A DNA stretch of 64,000 nucleotides, from NCBI GenBank assembly GCA_945859605.1, contig OX243824.1, forward strand, positions 3,959,117 through 4,023,116, written 5' to 3'. The notes beneath the pieces are model-generated. The model searched no databases and had not been told where the DNA came from. It worked only from the letters and a program-made list of their open reading frames with translations. The stretch's first letter is position 1, and each line of letters opens with the position of its first letter. Shown here piece after piece: positions 1 through 8,950 of the stretch. Both the position numbers and the translations under genes were made by a program. Source of the DNA: Lumbricus rubellus. Taxonomy: Eukaryota > Annelida > Clitellata > Crassiclitellata > Lumbricidae.

Positions 1-542
1 CCAACACATATTTTTATTTTCAAGTCGCGAAATCAAATGGAAAACATTAATTTGAATTAAACTATTCTTCTATGATCAATTATCAACTAAACAGGTGATT
101 ATCACGAACAAATATCTGTTTTCAATCCTTATTAGATGACCAGAAGGTGAACCCATCCATTGTGTACTTTGCCCGTGTAAGTTCGGTTTGTATACGAAAA
201 ATCGTAATTTCCTTCAAATATACATTAATATAAAAAAAGTTGGTTCAAAATTTTTGAAATTTTGGTAAAGTGTCCGTATTTCATATTCACAAAGGTAGAA
301 AAAATAATCCAAGCTGGTTTGACGTTTTCCACACAAAAATTAAAGTAGAATACTTCTTGGGTGTGTCACACCCCACCTCACCTCCAACGGGTTAAGATGG
401 TCCAGGTCCACTGATGTTCCTTTCCAACTTACAGGAGACCTGGAATTATTTTACTGTGGTCAATATTCGGAATATACCACTATATAGATGTCTGTTTATT
501 TCAGTTTGACAACGCGATGCAATAACAAGGATAATTTTTCGG
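1..542. other. AT-rich intergenic or intronic DNA
   Basis: No open frame, repeat unit or splice-bounded exon can be supported here. The stretch is AT-rich with a small more GC-rich patch around 365-440. Confidence 0.5.
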
Positions 543-600
543 TTCCCTCCTTGTTTATCCAGTATTTGGACTGGCACCGCCAGGGCAAATAGTGGCAGAG
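543..600 (-). repeat. module Y dispersed repeat, partial
   Basis: A diverged fragment of the element best seen at 36436-36525. It keeps the TTTATCCAG...GGACTGGCA...GGCA word order. The better copies lie at 5733, 12480, 17070, 36436 and 39965. Confidence 0.4.
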
Positions 601-974
601 TCAATATGGTAGTTTCAGTTTAACAATATGGTGTGATGAGAAAGATTATTGCAGTTGCAACCCCCCCACCCCACACCCACACACACACACCGTCATTCAG
701 AGTTGGCACTGGCATTGCCACATTGCCAGCCTTGGAAGAGTTGTTAATTTTCACTCGATTTGAATCATTAATTTTGCCTTGTAGACGAAAATTATATAGT
801 TTGAACAATATATTTAAAGGTGTGTGAATTTCAATAAATCCTTTCTAGTCTATTAAGTCAGACATATAATTGATTGAGCTCAAATTATATTAATTAATTT
901 AAATTAATTTCAAATTAAAGATTTAAAGGTGTCCATATTAACTCCAATAATTCATAGCTTCAAATTCATTCACT

Positions 975-1017
975 ACGTCCAGCATCGGCCCGGGTCGTCG
1001 ATAATGTCCTTAACTTG
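975..1017 (-). CDS. possible terminal coding exon (weak)
   Basis: On the minus strand a CAG acceptor after a pyrimidine-rich stretch is followed by an open frame (QVKDIIDDPG...) that ends in TAG after about 14 codons. It is on the same strand as the Methyltransf_FA-domain gene and could be a last exon of it. No AATAAA signal was seen just downstream. Short and unsupported by homology, so chance is quite possible. Confidence 0.2.
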
Positions 1018-1352
1018 CTGGTAAAAGTCAACGAGATCTTATAAGCTATTTTTGGCTCAACTAATCACGATTCTATAGAACGCCACCAATCACAGAAGTT
1101 AATTCATTGTTGCATTCGCTAGAAGTTAAAAAGTCACGACTTTTGTTTCTTTACAAATTTAAAAGTTACGTTGACGACATAAGGAAATGTCACTACACGC
1201 GACAATGAGCACCCATGTTTATATAAGTTACATAAAAGATATCTAAAGGTGTGTTAAAATGATGCGCTAAAAGTTACGTTGACTATCGAAGATGTGACTA
1301 GACGCGACGAACAATGAGCACCACGCTATATATAAATTACGTATTTAAGATA

Positions 1353-1835
1353 ACAAAGTTAAAAGTACTGAGAACCTGTGTATTCAGCAGTATGATGTAT
1401 GGATGCGAGGCCTGGACAGTAACTAAAGAAATGGAGTCAAAGATATTAGCCTTCGAGAGGAAATGCTACAGACGATTGTTGAGAGTTGGATGGATGCAGA
1501 AGATGAAAAACTCAGAACTGTATAAGCAAATAGAAGCCACATAAAATTTTATGCAGATATTAATAACCAGGAAGCTGGAGCTATTTGGTCACATATGTAG
1601 AATAAATGAGGACAGAAAAATAAAGAGGGTGGTGTTTGGAAGAATGGAGGGAACCAACAGAAGAGGTAGACCACACAAGGAATGGCTGGACAACATAACC
1701 GACTGGTGCGGAGCGCCAATACAAGACCTGACACATGCGGCGATGGAACGACAAAAATGGCGAGGAATAATGAGGATGGCAGCAAGCATCTACAGGCACT
1801 GGTCCCTCGGTTCTTGATGATGATGATGATGATGA
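1353..1835 (+). mobile_element. 5'-truncated RTE-like non-LTR retrotransposon (pseudogene)
   Basis: Encodes the C-terminal part downstream of the reverse transcriptase: YGCEAWTVTKEMESKI, CYRRLLRV, LFGHICRI, then RRGRPHKEWLDNITDW, the usual tail of RTE-type and related elements. The frame is broken by one in-frame TAA at 1542-1544. It ends in a (GAT)n tail. TAAGATA at 1346-1352 and 1836-1842 is a target-site duplication. The paralogous copy near 3172 has TAAGATA once and no insert, so it is an empty site. The element is 5' truncated and not mobile by itself. Confidence 0.85.
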
Positions 1836-2079
1836 TAAGATATGTAAAGGTGTGTTAAAATGACGCGCTAAAAATTCATGACATTGCTATATTCACATGA
1901 GACATCTTGCGTTGGCAAAGCCGTTGACGTATAAAATACTTAACCAGTAATATCAGCTTAAATTCATCGTTATTCCGAAAAAAATGCGAATACTTTATGC
2001 ATGTTTAAAACTCATATAATGTTTTTCTCTTTCTGCAAGATGTCTTGAGAGTTTTCTTTCTCCAGTCTCCAGGAGTTCT

Positions 2080-2218
2080 TCGCACTGGGAGCGCCTCTGA
2101 TTAGATTGTACCGTGAAAGGCGCTTTATAAATCCAAAAATAGAATAGAATAGAATAGAATAGAATAGAATAGAATAGAATAGAATAGAATAGAATAGAAT
2201 AGAATAGAATAGAATAGA
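2080..2218 (+). repeat. LINE/SINE-type 3' tail with (TAGAA)n tract
   Basis: GGGAGCGCCTCTGATTAG and GGCGCTTTATAAATCC are followed by about 16 units of TAGAA. This is the same tail architecture as the LINE at 28500-28580 but with a different terminal microsatellite. The paralogous tract is at 3410-3570. Confidence 0.75.
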
Positions 2219-2363
2219 TACTGGTAATGGTTAATCGACTCTGAGTAATAATGAACACGACTCCGTGTGACATTTTAAATTCCAGACTAAGAGCGCTGGA
2301 AGTATTTATAAGGTGTTTTAACAATCTTAAAAAGGTGTCTAAGAGTATGTTTTTACATCATTA

Positions 2364-2722
2364 CAGAGGTGTCAAAGAGCTGGCCCGCGGGCCATTTCTG
2401 TCATGCAGACGATTTTTTCTAGCCCGCGGAGCCTTCCCTAAAGGTTACAAAATTAGAGGATAAAAGTTCAATTTTTTTTATTTTACAGTCAACGCCAAAT
2501 ACCTTGCAAATCTTCATGGTTTATTGTATGCAAACCTACATAGTAGGCCAATCTTGTTAGAGTATGACTCCGTTTTATAAATGGATTCATGAAACAAAAG
2601 ACACATTGCTACAGGAGCTTCGACACTCTGGCCTGCCACTTGTTAGAAGATGTTCACACTGGCCCGCCACTTGTTAGAAGATGTTAAAACTGGACCGCCA
2701 CTAAAAAGGTTTGACATCCCTG
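2364..2722 (+). mobile_element. hAT-like MITE
   Basis: Ends are CAGAGGTGTCAAA and, inverted, TTTGACATCCCTG. The inside holds 'ggcccgcgggcc' near the left end and a short tandem duplication (GAAGATGTT...GGCCCGCCACT) near the right. The related uninterrupted sequence at 3840-3865 and 4796-4815 places the insertion between 'catcatt(a)' and 'ctctacctg'. A convincing 8-bp duplication is not visible, so the superfamily call rests on the termini. Confidence 0.6.
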
Positions 2723-2989
2723 CTCTACCTGCTCAGTTTCGACGTAATGGTCTCGTTTATCAACTCTTTGTGATGAGAAAGATTATCCGCGTCGCATATA
2801 CTATATCTCTTTTGCTAGGTGATGACTCAGAGCGCTGGCAATATTTATATGGTATTTTAACAAACTTAAAAAGGTGTCTGAGAGTATGTTTTCTTCATTA
2901 CTCTTCTTGATTCACTTCGACGTGTCTCTTTCCATCGTAATGGTTTCGTTTATCAACTCTGTGTTTCAAAGTTATTTTCAACAGGGCTA

Positions 2990-3830
2990 AAATCTCACCG
3001 TTTTTGCATTCGTTAGTAGTGAAAAAGTCATGACTTTCGCCTCTTTACAAATTTAAAAGTTGCGTTGACTACTAACGAATGCAAAAAGGGTGTGATCAGT
3101 TATCTTGACATGTAAAGAAATTGCTCTGGACGCAACGAACAATGAGCACCCCGCTATATATAAATTATAAGTAAGATATCGAAAGGTGTGTTAAAAGGAT
3201 GCGGTCAAATTCATGGCATTGCTATAATAATATTCACTTGCGACATTTTTCATTGGCAAAGTCATTGACGTTTAAAATACCTAACCAGTAACATCAGCTT
3301 AAATTCATCGTCATTTTGAAAGAAAATGCGAATAATTTATATATGTCGAATACTCATATAATGTTTTTTCTCTTTCTGCCACGTGTCTTAAGACTTTTTT
3401 CCAGGAGTTCTTCGCACTGGGAGCGCCTCTGATTAGATTGTACTACATGTGAGAGGCACTTTATAAATCCAAAAATAGAATAGAATAGAATAGAATAGAA
3501 TAGAATAGAATAGAATAGAATAGAATAGAATAGAATAGAATAGAATAAAATAGAATAGAATAGAAATAAAATGTGCTCGGATATTGAGTGACGGATTTAT
3601 AAGAAGATCGTATTCATAATCGCAATCATGCATTTATATAGCGCCACATAGGCGAAACTCCGCAGAGGCGCCACCCGACCTAAGGGCAATAAACCACAAT
3701 CAAAGACAGTGTTTTCAAACGCTTGCGGGAAAAAGCATAGAACGACTTACAAGTTCGAAAGCAAAATTCAATTGCAGAATAAGAGCGCTGGTGTTATTTA
3801 TATTGTATTGTAACAAACTTAAAAAGGTGT
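2990..3830 (+). repeat. segmental duplication, copy 2
   Basis: Colinear with 1080-2330 but without the RTE fragment. Includes the AAAGGTGT core at 3182 and the (TAGAA)n tract at about 3475-3570, broken once by ATAAAA. Confidence 0.8.
3639..3700 (-). repeat. LINE/SINE 3' tail, minus orientation
   Basis: Inverse of the GAGGCGC...TATATAAATGC tail shared by the CR1/L2-like LINE and the main SINE family. Confidence 0.55.
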
Positions 3831-3845
3831 CTAAGAGTATGTTTT

Positions 3846-3945
3846 TACATCATTGCTCTACCTGCTCCACTCCAATGAATCCCTTTCCATCGTAATGGTT
3901 TCGGTTTATAAACTCTGTGTGATAACAAAATAATATTATCAGCGT
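3846..3945 (-). pseudogene. decayed copy of the Methyltransf_FA exon 3' end
   Basis: On the minus strand this reads 'cattacgatggaaagggatt' then 'ggagtggagcag' followed by GTAGAG. It matches the 3' end of the intact exon at 4056-4294 (GGKGHVEVEQ then GTAAAG) but with a frame-disturbing indel. The following intron-side bases also match, including the inverted AAAGGTGT core about 15-30 bases past the donor. More decayed versions lie near 2726-2800 and 2905-2960. Confidence 0.55.
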
Positions 3946-4055
3946 CGCATTTCTTTTTTACTGAAGTTTTCGATTCCAGACAAAATGTCCTGGAAATATT
4001 TATAGCAAAAGTTGTACATTTAAAAAGGTGTATAAATCTGTTCTTATTTCTTTAC

Positions 4056-4294
4056 CTGTTCCACTTCAACGTGACCTTTTCCACCGTAGCGTATAGCTGA
4101 CCGCGTGTTGTTCCAACCACCAAGGACGATTTCATAGGTGCGACGGTCCGTGTCGCCGTAGACATGTGACAGGGCGATGTGTGCGTCCGCGGAAGCTTGG
4201 ACCCGGAAGGCGACGTGGGTTTTATGACTAACAGGCACTTCCGGAAGGTACTGGTAGTCGTAGACTGAAGGTGTGATAACGGTTATGAAGTTCT
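4056..4294 (-). CDS. exon encoding a Methyltransf_FA (farnesoic acid O-methyltransferase-type) domain
   Basis: A minus-strand exon of 239 bases. The acceptor is TTTCCCTCAG (phase 1) and the donor CAG|GTAAAG (phase 0). It encodes about 80 residues: ITPSVYDYQYLPEVPVSH, then VAFRVQASADAHIALS, then TYEIVLGGWNNTRSAIR and GKGHVEVEQ. The pattern Y-x-Y-x-P, F-x-V-x-A...D-x-H-I-A-L-S and YEIV-x-GGW-x-N-(T/S)-x-S-x-I-R is how I recognise this family (Pfam Methyltransf_FA). Despite the name, many family members are modules of large animal proteins with no demonstrated methyltransferase activity. I recall such a module in CPAMD8-type macroglobulins but cannot check it. The upstream exon 5053-5208 ends in the matching phase 1. 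Downstream exons were not identified; the C-terminal half of the domain is missing from the window or lies in decayed sequence to the left. Confidence 0.8.
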
Positions 4295-4379
4295 CTGAGG
4301 GAAACATTGAGTTGACAATAATTAACTGATTCGCTCTATGCATTTGTAGGTGTAATTGTAATTTTGTAATTGTACTCGA

Positions 4380-4430
4380 ACATTTATATAGCGCCACTTC
4401 AAGAGAACTCCTCAGAGGCGCTCCCGACCT
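4380..4430 (-). repeat. LINE/SINE 3' tail, minus orientation
   Basis: 'catttatatagcgccacttc' and 'cagaggcgctccc' are the inverse of the shared LINE/SINE tail. It abuts the SINE at 4466-4690. Confidence 0.6.
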
Positions 4431-4465
4431 GACACCAAACCATTATCAAAGAGAATGGTTTTCAA

Positions 4466-4690
4466 ACGTTTGCATTTATATAGCGCCCCTTAAAGAAAAT
4501 CCACTCAGAGGCGGTTCCAGCCCTGCAGCCACGGCGAAAGAAGAAAGACGAGAGATTTTCATGCCGAAGCGCTGAGCAATTGCAAGTGAAAGACTTGCCC
4601 AATGTCCTTACGAAGCGGCTTAAGGTTGGTTCGAACCTACAACCCTCCGGCTGCAAGGCAACGAACATACCCACTACACCACAGCGCATC
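4466..4690 (-). mobile_element. tRNA-derived SINE (family 1), minus strand
   Basis: On the minus strand: a tRNA-like head with GTGTAGTGGGTATG (A-box region) and GGTTCGAACC (B box), a body with 'gacattgggcaagtc' and 'ttgctcagcgcttcggc', and the tail CGCCTCTGAGTGG...GCGCTATATAAATGC. Diverged relative to the copies at 20327 and 32653. Confidence 0.75.
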
Positions 4691-4795
4691 AAAAAGCATT
4701 AATGAACATCTAGTGTTTAATTTTTCAATTCCCGTGTTATTTATACCAAATTGCAACTAACTTAAAAAGGTGTGTAAGAGTCTGTTTTTTTTACT

Positions 4796-4885
4796 TCATT
4801 ACTCTACCTGATCCACTTCAACGCGTCCTTTTCCATCGTTATGGTTTCTGTTTATCAAAAAATATTCTGCCCCTGCTAAAATGTT
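4796..4885 (-). pseudogene. decayed copy of the Methyltransf_FA exon 3' end
   Basis: On the minus strand 'aacgatggaaaaggacgcg' and 'gttgaagtggatcag' are followed by GTAGAG, giving the fragment NDGKGRVEVDQ, very close to GGKGHVEVEQ in the exon at 4056-4294. It lies between that exon and the one at 5053-5208, whose phases already match each other. It is therefore more likely a duplicated exon relic than a used exon. Confidence 0.5.
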
Positions 4886-5052
4886 ATTGTTACCACTGTG
4901 CCTGAGTAGACTAGGCTACTATCCGGGTTCAAGACTCCGTTATTATAGCCGTACGTTGGTACGTATGACCATGCGCCTTGACCTTTACTTTTGACCTTAC
5001 ACAATACACACTTACCCTTGACCCGAACCCAATTAAGTACAGCTGCACTGAC

Positions 5053-5208
5053 CTAGAGGCGGTTCCTCTCCGATGGAGTCCGGATGGATGGAATATCCAT
5101 CGAGGTCATCCAATGGTTCCGGATCCGGCATCACTGCCAGCTGGATGCGCCGCATCTTTGGAAACTTCTGCATCAGCAACATCGCCTTCTTTATGTAGCC
5201 GACGAAGT
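5053..5208 (-). CDS. coding exon of the Methyltransf_FA-domain gene
   Basis: A minus-strand exon of 156 bases between acceptor TTTCTGACCAG and donor CTAG|GTCAGTG. It is open in one frame with phase 1 at both ends: FVGYIKKAMLLMQKF, PKMRRIQLAVMPDPEPL, DDLDGYSIHPDSIGEEPPL. The end phase matches the start of the exon at 4056-4294, so splicing gives ...EEPPL-E-NFITV. I do not recognise this segment. It is probably a linker or the region N-terminal to the domain. A plus-strand frame overlaps it but has no splice or homology support. Confidence 0.6.
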
Positions 5209-5334
5209 CTGGTCAGAAACGAAGAAAATGCGCTACACAATTATATGTACATGTACTGTTCCGCTGATCGTTAGAACTAGACGATCTAACCAGTGCAAAG
5301 ACAAACAAGTTCCTGGACGCCTCTCACCTTTTCA

Positions 5335-5567
5335 GTGTGTTTGTGTGTGTTTGTGTTTGTGTGTGTTTGTGTTTGTGTGTGTGTTTGTGTGTGTGTTTGT
5401 GTGTTTGTGTGTGTGTTTGTGTGCTTGTGTGTGTGTTTGTGTGTTTGTGTGTTTGTGTGTGTGTGTGTGTGTGTGTTTGTGTGTTTGTGTGTTTGTGTGT
5501 GTGTTTGTGTTTGTGTGTTTGTGTGTTTGTGTGTGTGTTTGTGTGTGTGTTTGTGTGTTGTGTGAAT
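5335..5567 (+). repeat. (TG)n/(TGTTTG)n microsatellite
   Basis: About 230 bases of interrupted GT repeat. The Cys/Val/Phe-rich open frames across it are translations of the repeat, not genes. Confidence 0.95.
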
Positions 5568-5732
5568 GTGTATGTCTTAGTATTAGTGCGTATTCATAGA
5601 CTTATATAATAGCCTTTTAAAGAATGGAATCAATGGATGTGTTCTGAAGCACTCTCGGCACGGACACTTTTTGGGAAAATAAACGCTTTTAAACAAGCGC
5701 CCGATGTTGGACTAGAGCACTCCTAGTCCTGG

Positions 5733-5815
5733 GAACAAAACGACCAAGACGAACTGAAGAACGCATATTGGATAAAGGAGGAGGGCGTCGCTAATTATAG
5801 CCATCACTGTCTGCA
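5733..5815 (+). repeat. module Y dispersed repeat
   Basis: Contains 'ggataaaggaggagggcgtc' followed by GCTAAT, matching 36470-36492. The preceding 'agtcctgggaacaaaacg' recurs at 41944. Confidence 0.55.
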
Positions 5816-6049
5816 ACTGTTTTAAACGGGAAGGACCAATCCTTTTCATGGTTGCAGAATCAAAGCTTTTCGATAGCCTATAACGCGAGTGTTTAATTAA
5901 CAGTATCCTGTTCACTTTAGAACATGAACTACGCGAAAAGTTGAAGATTTTGTAGCAAAATAAAATTTATAACGACAGAAAGAAACGACTTAAGGGTGTG
6001 TAAGTAGAGCTCATAAAACTAGGTGGGTCATAAAAAATAGCCCCTAAGG

Positions 6050-6420
6050 CAGTGGTTCCCAACCTTTTTTGACTGTCGGGCCACTTTTTCTAAGTTGGAG
6101 GACACGAGGGCCACTTTTTCTTAGTTAAAGGACGTTAGGGCATTTAGCGGGCCACAATGCTAAAATTTAATTAACTAAAAGCATATAAAAATTGTTATAA
6201 TTATTTCAAAGTAGAATGTTTGATGTTTATAGAGTTCAAAATAAAATAATCTGTAATAGAAAATGATTATATAATGTTTTATCCTGTCCAAATTGTCAAT
6301 TTTTCATATAGTTTTATTAATTCTTTGAGAGATGAGTGCCATTGTTGAGGCCTGGCGGGCCATTTTGTGAGGCCTCGCGGGCCACTTTTGGCCCGCGGGC
6401 CACGGGTTGGGAACCGCTGC
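6050..6420 (+). mobile_element. hAT-type MITE
   Basis: Terminal inverted repeats CAGTGGTTCCCAACC and GGTTGGGAACCGCTG. The flanks CCCTAAGG (6042-6049) and GCCTAAGG (6421-6428) look like an 8-bp target duplication with one change. GC-rich 'gcgggccac' words are at both ends with an AT-rich middle. No coding potential. A second copy is at 17995-18295. Confidence 0.8.
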
Positions 6421-6474
6421 GCCTAAGGGTTTTGCCAGTATCTTGGCCAGAAGTTAGAATTTTGAAATGAAATT

Positions 6475-6690
6475 TTGTGCGTGCGTGTGCGTGTGTGCGT
6501 GCGTATGTGCGTGTGAGCGTGTGGTCATGCGTGCGTGTGCGTGTGTATGTGTTTGTTTGTGCGTGCGTGTGTGCGTGCGTATGTGCGTGTGAGCGTGTGG
6601 TCATGCGTGCGTGTGCGTGTGTATGTGTGTGTTTGTGCGTGTGTATGTGCGTGTGAGCGTGTGGGCATGCGTGCGTGTGCACACATGCCC
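6475..6690 (+). repeat. (GTGC)/(GT)n minisatellite-like tract
   Basis: Higher-order GT repeat with a recurrent 'gtgagcgtgtggtcatgcg' block about 110 bases apart. The open frames on both strands are repeat translations. Confidence 0.9.
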
Positions 6691-6694
6691 ACAC

Positions 6695-7280
6695 GCTCCC
6701 TTTGTCACGGGAGCAAAAGGATACAGTTCAAATATCTCAAAATAGAAGGAGAAAAACAAGGAGTTTCATCATCGTACAAACCAAGCTTTGACGGTGCGAC
6801 CATGATAGTCTTTTATCGCATCACGTGGTTACAACAACGGTTTTTAACAGACTAGTACGATAGTTAGTAATTGCGAATAGATTCTAGAAGTAGAGGATTT
6901 TTTAAATTTATAACGACAGAAACTTTCAATTCAAGAGTGTCTAAGGAGAGTAGGCTACATAACTGTATAATACAATTTGGCATAGTATTAGTTACAGAAA
7001 TGAAAAAGGATTCAATGATGAATTCTATTTAGCGACATTATTTCTATAATTTATTATTATTATGTGTACATGTACATGTATGTTGGCGAAAGACTGCTTT
7101 TGACGTGTACTGGTTAGACGTTGGTAATAGGCGGTTAACCTCTGGGGAAGGTTTCCGGTTCGATAAGTAGCTTGAAGTATTCAGTGGCTTGTGAGATCTT
7201 TTCGTCTCTCGTCGTTTTTAATCGAAACCAGAAACACAATTCTCTTCTCTCCTACAAGAAAAGAAAATAAATTATGTGTT
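6695..7280. other. no recognisable feature
   Basis: Apart from the AAGAGTGT core at 6933 nothing could be assigned in this AT-rich stretch. Confidence 0.4.
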
Positions 7281-7289
7281 AATTCCTAT

Positions 7290-7368
7290 GGCCATCATCA
7301 TCGTCGTCATTGTCATTGTAATCATCATCATCATCATCATCATCATCATTATCATCATCATCATCATT

Positions 7369-7434
<66 letters not shown>

Positions 7435-7523
7435 GTCGTCGTCGTCGTCGTCATCATCATCGTCGTCATCATCATCATCATCATCATCATCTTCATAATC
7501 ATAATCATCATCATCCATCATCA

Positions 7524-7585
<62 letters not shown>

Positions 7586-7652
7586 AATCATCATCATCAT
7601 CATCTTCATCATCATCATCATCATTATCATCATCATCATAATCATCATCAAT
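7290..7652 (+). repeat. (CAT)n microsatellite
   Basis: About 360 bases of ATC repeat with scattered CGT, CTT and AAT interruptions. The poly-His, poly-Ile, poly-Asp and poly-Met frames here are artefacts. Confidence 0.97.
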
Positions 7653-7792
7653 CATTTTGGTGGCGACTGCAGCTGCGAATAAATGATCTCCATTGTTCCG
7701 CGTTTGTTCCTTTCTTCCTCATCATAATCTCATAATAATCAATTAATCATCATAGGAACAGTAAGCTTATTATAATACTATTATATGATTAC

Positions 7793-7884
7793 CCTGACTG
7801 CTTCGTCCTTGTTGTGGTTTTGATCGCTAGTGTACGCATGGTACGAGGTCCTGACGTGAGGTTTGGCCACCTTTGCAAGTCCGC
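7793..7884 (-). CDS. coding exon, same gene as 8275-8424
   Basis: A minus-strand exon of 92 bases. The acceptor is TTTCTGTCGATACAG (phase 1) and the donor AGG|GTAATC (phase 0). It encodes GLAKVAKPHVRTSYHA and YTSDQNHNKDEAVR. Phase 1 at its start matches phase 1 at the end of the exon at 8275-8424, giving ...TAEE-G-GLAKV. The phase 0 end does not match the phase 1 start of 5053-5208, so at least one exon between 5.2 and 7.8 kb was not found, or the two pairs belong to different transcripts. Family not recognised. Confidence 0.6.
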
Positions 7885-8039
7885 CTGTATCGACAGAAAC
7901 AAACGATTGCTTCGATTAATACTTGTCAATAATTGATACTTAACGTTTAAAATCATTGAACTGGTTATTACTAGTTGAGCTAAAGGCTTAGCGAGTGATG
8001 GAATAAAATTATTCATTGGCTCACTGATTATTTTATTGA

Positions 8040-8128
8040 TTAACTACCTAAATGATTGAGTGAGTGATTGACTGACTGACTTACTGATTGACTGACTGGC
8101 TGACTGATTGATTGATTTACTGACAGAC

Positions 8129-8159
<31 letters not shown>

Positions 8160-8245
8160 CTTATTGACTGATTGATTGATTGATTTACTGACAGACTGAC
8201 TGATTGACTGATTGATTGATTGATTGACTGACTGTTTTAGTAAGC
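8040..8245 (+). repeat. (TGAT)n/(TGAC)n microsatellite
   Basis: Imperfect tetranucleotide repeat (GATTGATT, GACTGACT). The Ser/Gln/Asn-rich minus frame is its translation. Confidence 0.95.
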
Positions 8246-8274
8246 TATTGGTGGTCATAATACGCAACACTGAC

Positions 8275-8424
8275 CTTCCTCCGCCGTCTGCTTGACCACG
8301 ATTCCTTTGAACTGACCATCTGGAACGTGGTAGAGTTGACCCTCATCCTTCAACTTGCTCTGTGGAGCTCTGTCCAGCCGTACGATGGTCGCTTCGTCCT
8401 CTTGACCAGTGGTCATCAGAATCA
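8275..8424 (-). CDS. coding exon, unrecognised family
   Basis: A minus-strand exon of 150 bases, phase 1 at both ends. The acceptor is TTTGTTTAATGAAAG and the donor GAAG|GTCAGTG. It encodes TTGQEDEATIVRLDRAP, QSKLKDEGQLYHVPDG and QFKGIVVKQTAEE. No stop in frame, and splice phases agree with the exon at 7793-7884. The mixed charged/hydrophobic pattern looks like an extracellular beta-rich segment, but I cannot name the domain. Earlier exons of the gene should lie to the right (above 8.5 kb); the only candidate start seen is at 13035-13274. Confidence 0.6.
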
Positions 8425-8554
8425 CTTTCATTAAACAAAACACACACACAATAATTATACAAAAGAATAACAATCACCCGCCGGAGACTATATTCTGAAA
8501 TAAAGTCTCGGTAAAAAATGTTTTAGTCTCTCGCTGAATAAAGTATCCCCTTTC

Positions 8555-8660
8555 ATTCATTCATTCATTCATTCATTCATTCATTCATTCATTCCGTGAA
8601 TTTATGCAGCGCTTCTTCAAGAAACCTACTAAGAGGCGCTCCCAGTCTAGCCACAGCTAG
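8555..8660 (-). repeat. (ATTC)n tract joined to a LINE 3' tail, minus strand
   Basis: About 10 ATTC units run straight into 'gtgaatttatgcagcgctt...aagaggcgctccc', the inverse of the LINE tail at 28510-28580 with its (GAAT)n end. Confidence 0.7.
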
Positions 8661-8950
8661 AATAATAGGTTTCGAGCAACTTATAAAAAGCAGGTGAATT
8701 TAGTCTAGGCGTAAGAAATGCACAGAAATTCAACTTTCAATACAGAACGGGCTCTGCAATAACTTTTAATAGGAAACCAGCTTAAACCGCAAGTTTATGC
8801 TATAAAATAATTTAACAAGAACATACATTGCCTGTTACATCAGAAAACTTTGTTTCAATACAGAGTTACAAGGGGAAGCATCATATCAGCCTGAGGAGAC
8901 TTATATCGTGAACCGGCATCTCAGACCGCTTTAGCTTACAATCCCTATAA

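Larger units (their letters stand above)
1080..2330 (+). repeat. segmental duplication, copy 1
   Basis: Matches 2990-3830 in colinear order: a 'gcattcgctagaagtt' block, 'caatgagcaccacgctatata', an AAAGGTGTGTTAAAA core, 'aatatcagcttaaattcatcg', a LINE-type tail and a (TAGAA)n tract. Copy 1 is longer because it carries the RTE fragment at 1353-1835. Confidence 0.8.
816..6940 (+). repeat. cluster of AAAGGTGT-core sites (left cluster)
   Basis: Sites at 816, 925, 1245, 1846, 2331, 2870, 3182, 3823, 4024, 4766, 5992 (AAGGGTGT) and 6933 (AAGAGTGT). Most read AAAGGTGT followed by CTAAG, GTAAG or GTTAA. Nearly all have TTTATA, TATATA or a close variant 15-30 bases upstream. Some copies sit in recognisable duplications (1245, 1846 and 3182; 2331, 2870, 3823 and 4766), but others have no visible flanking similarity. 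Function unknown. Confidence 0.7.

Noticed and set aside
5084..5599. 171-codon plus-strand frame
   Set aside because: Its 3' two thirds are GT repeat and its 5' part is the antisense of the better supported minus-strand exon at 5053-5208.
7191..7682. Long poly-His, poly-Ile, poly-Asp and poly-Met open frames
   Set aside because: They are six-frame translations of an ATC microsatellite; a trinucleotide repeat stays open in most frames.
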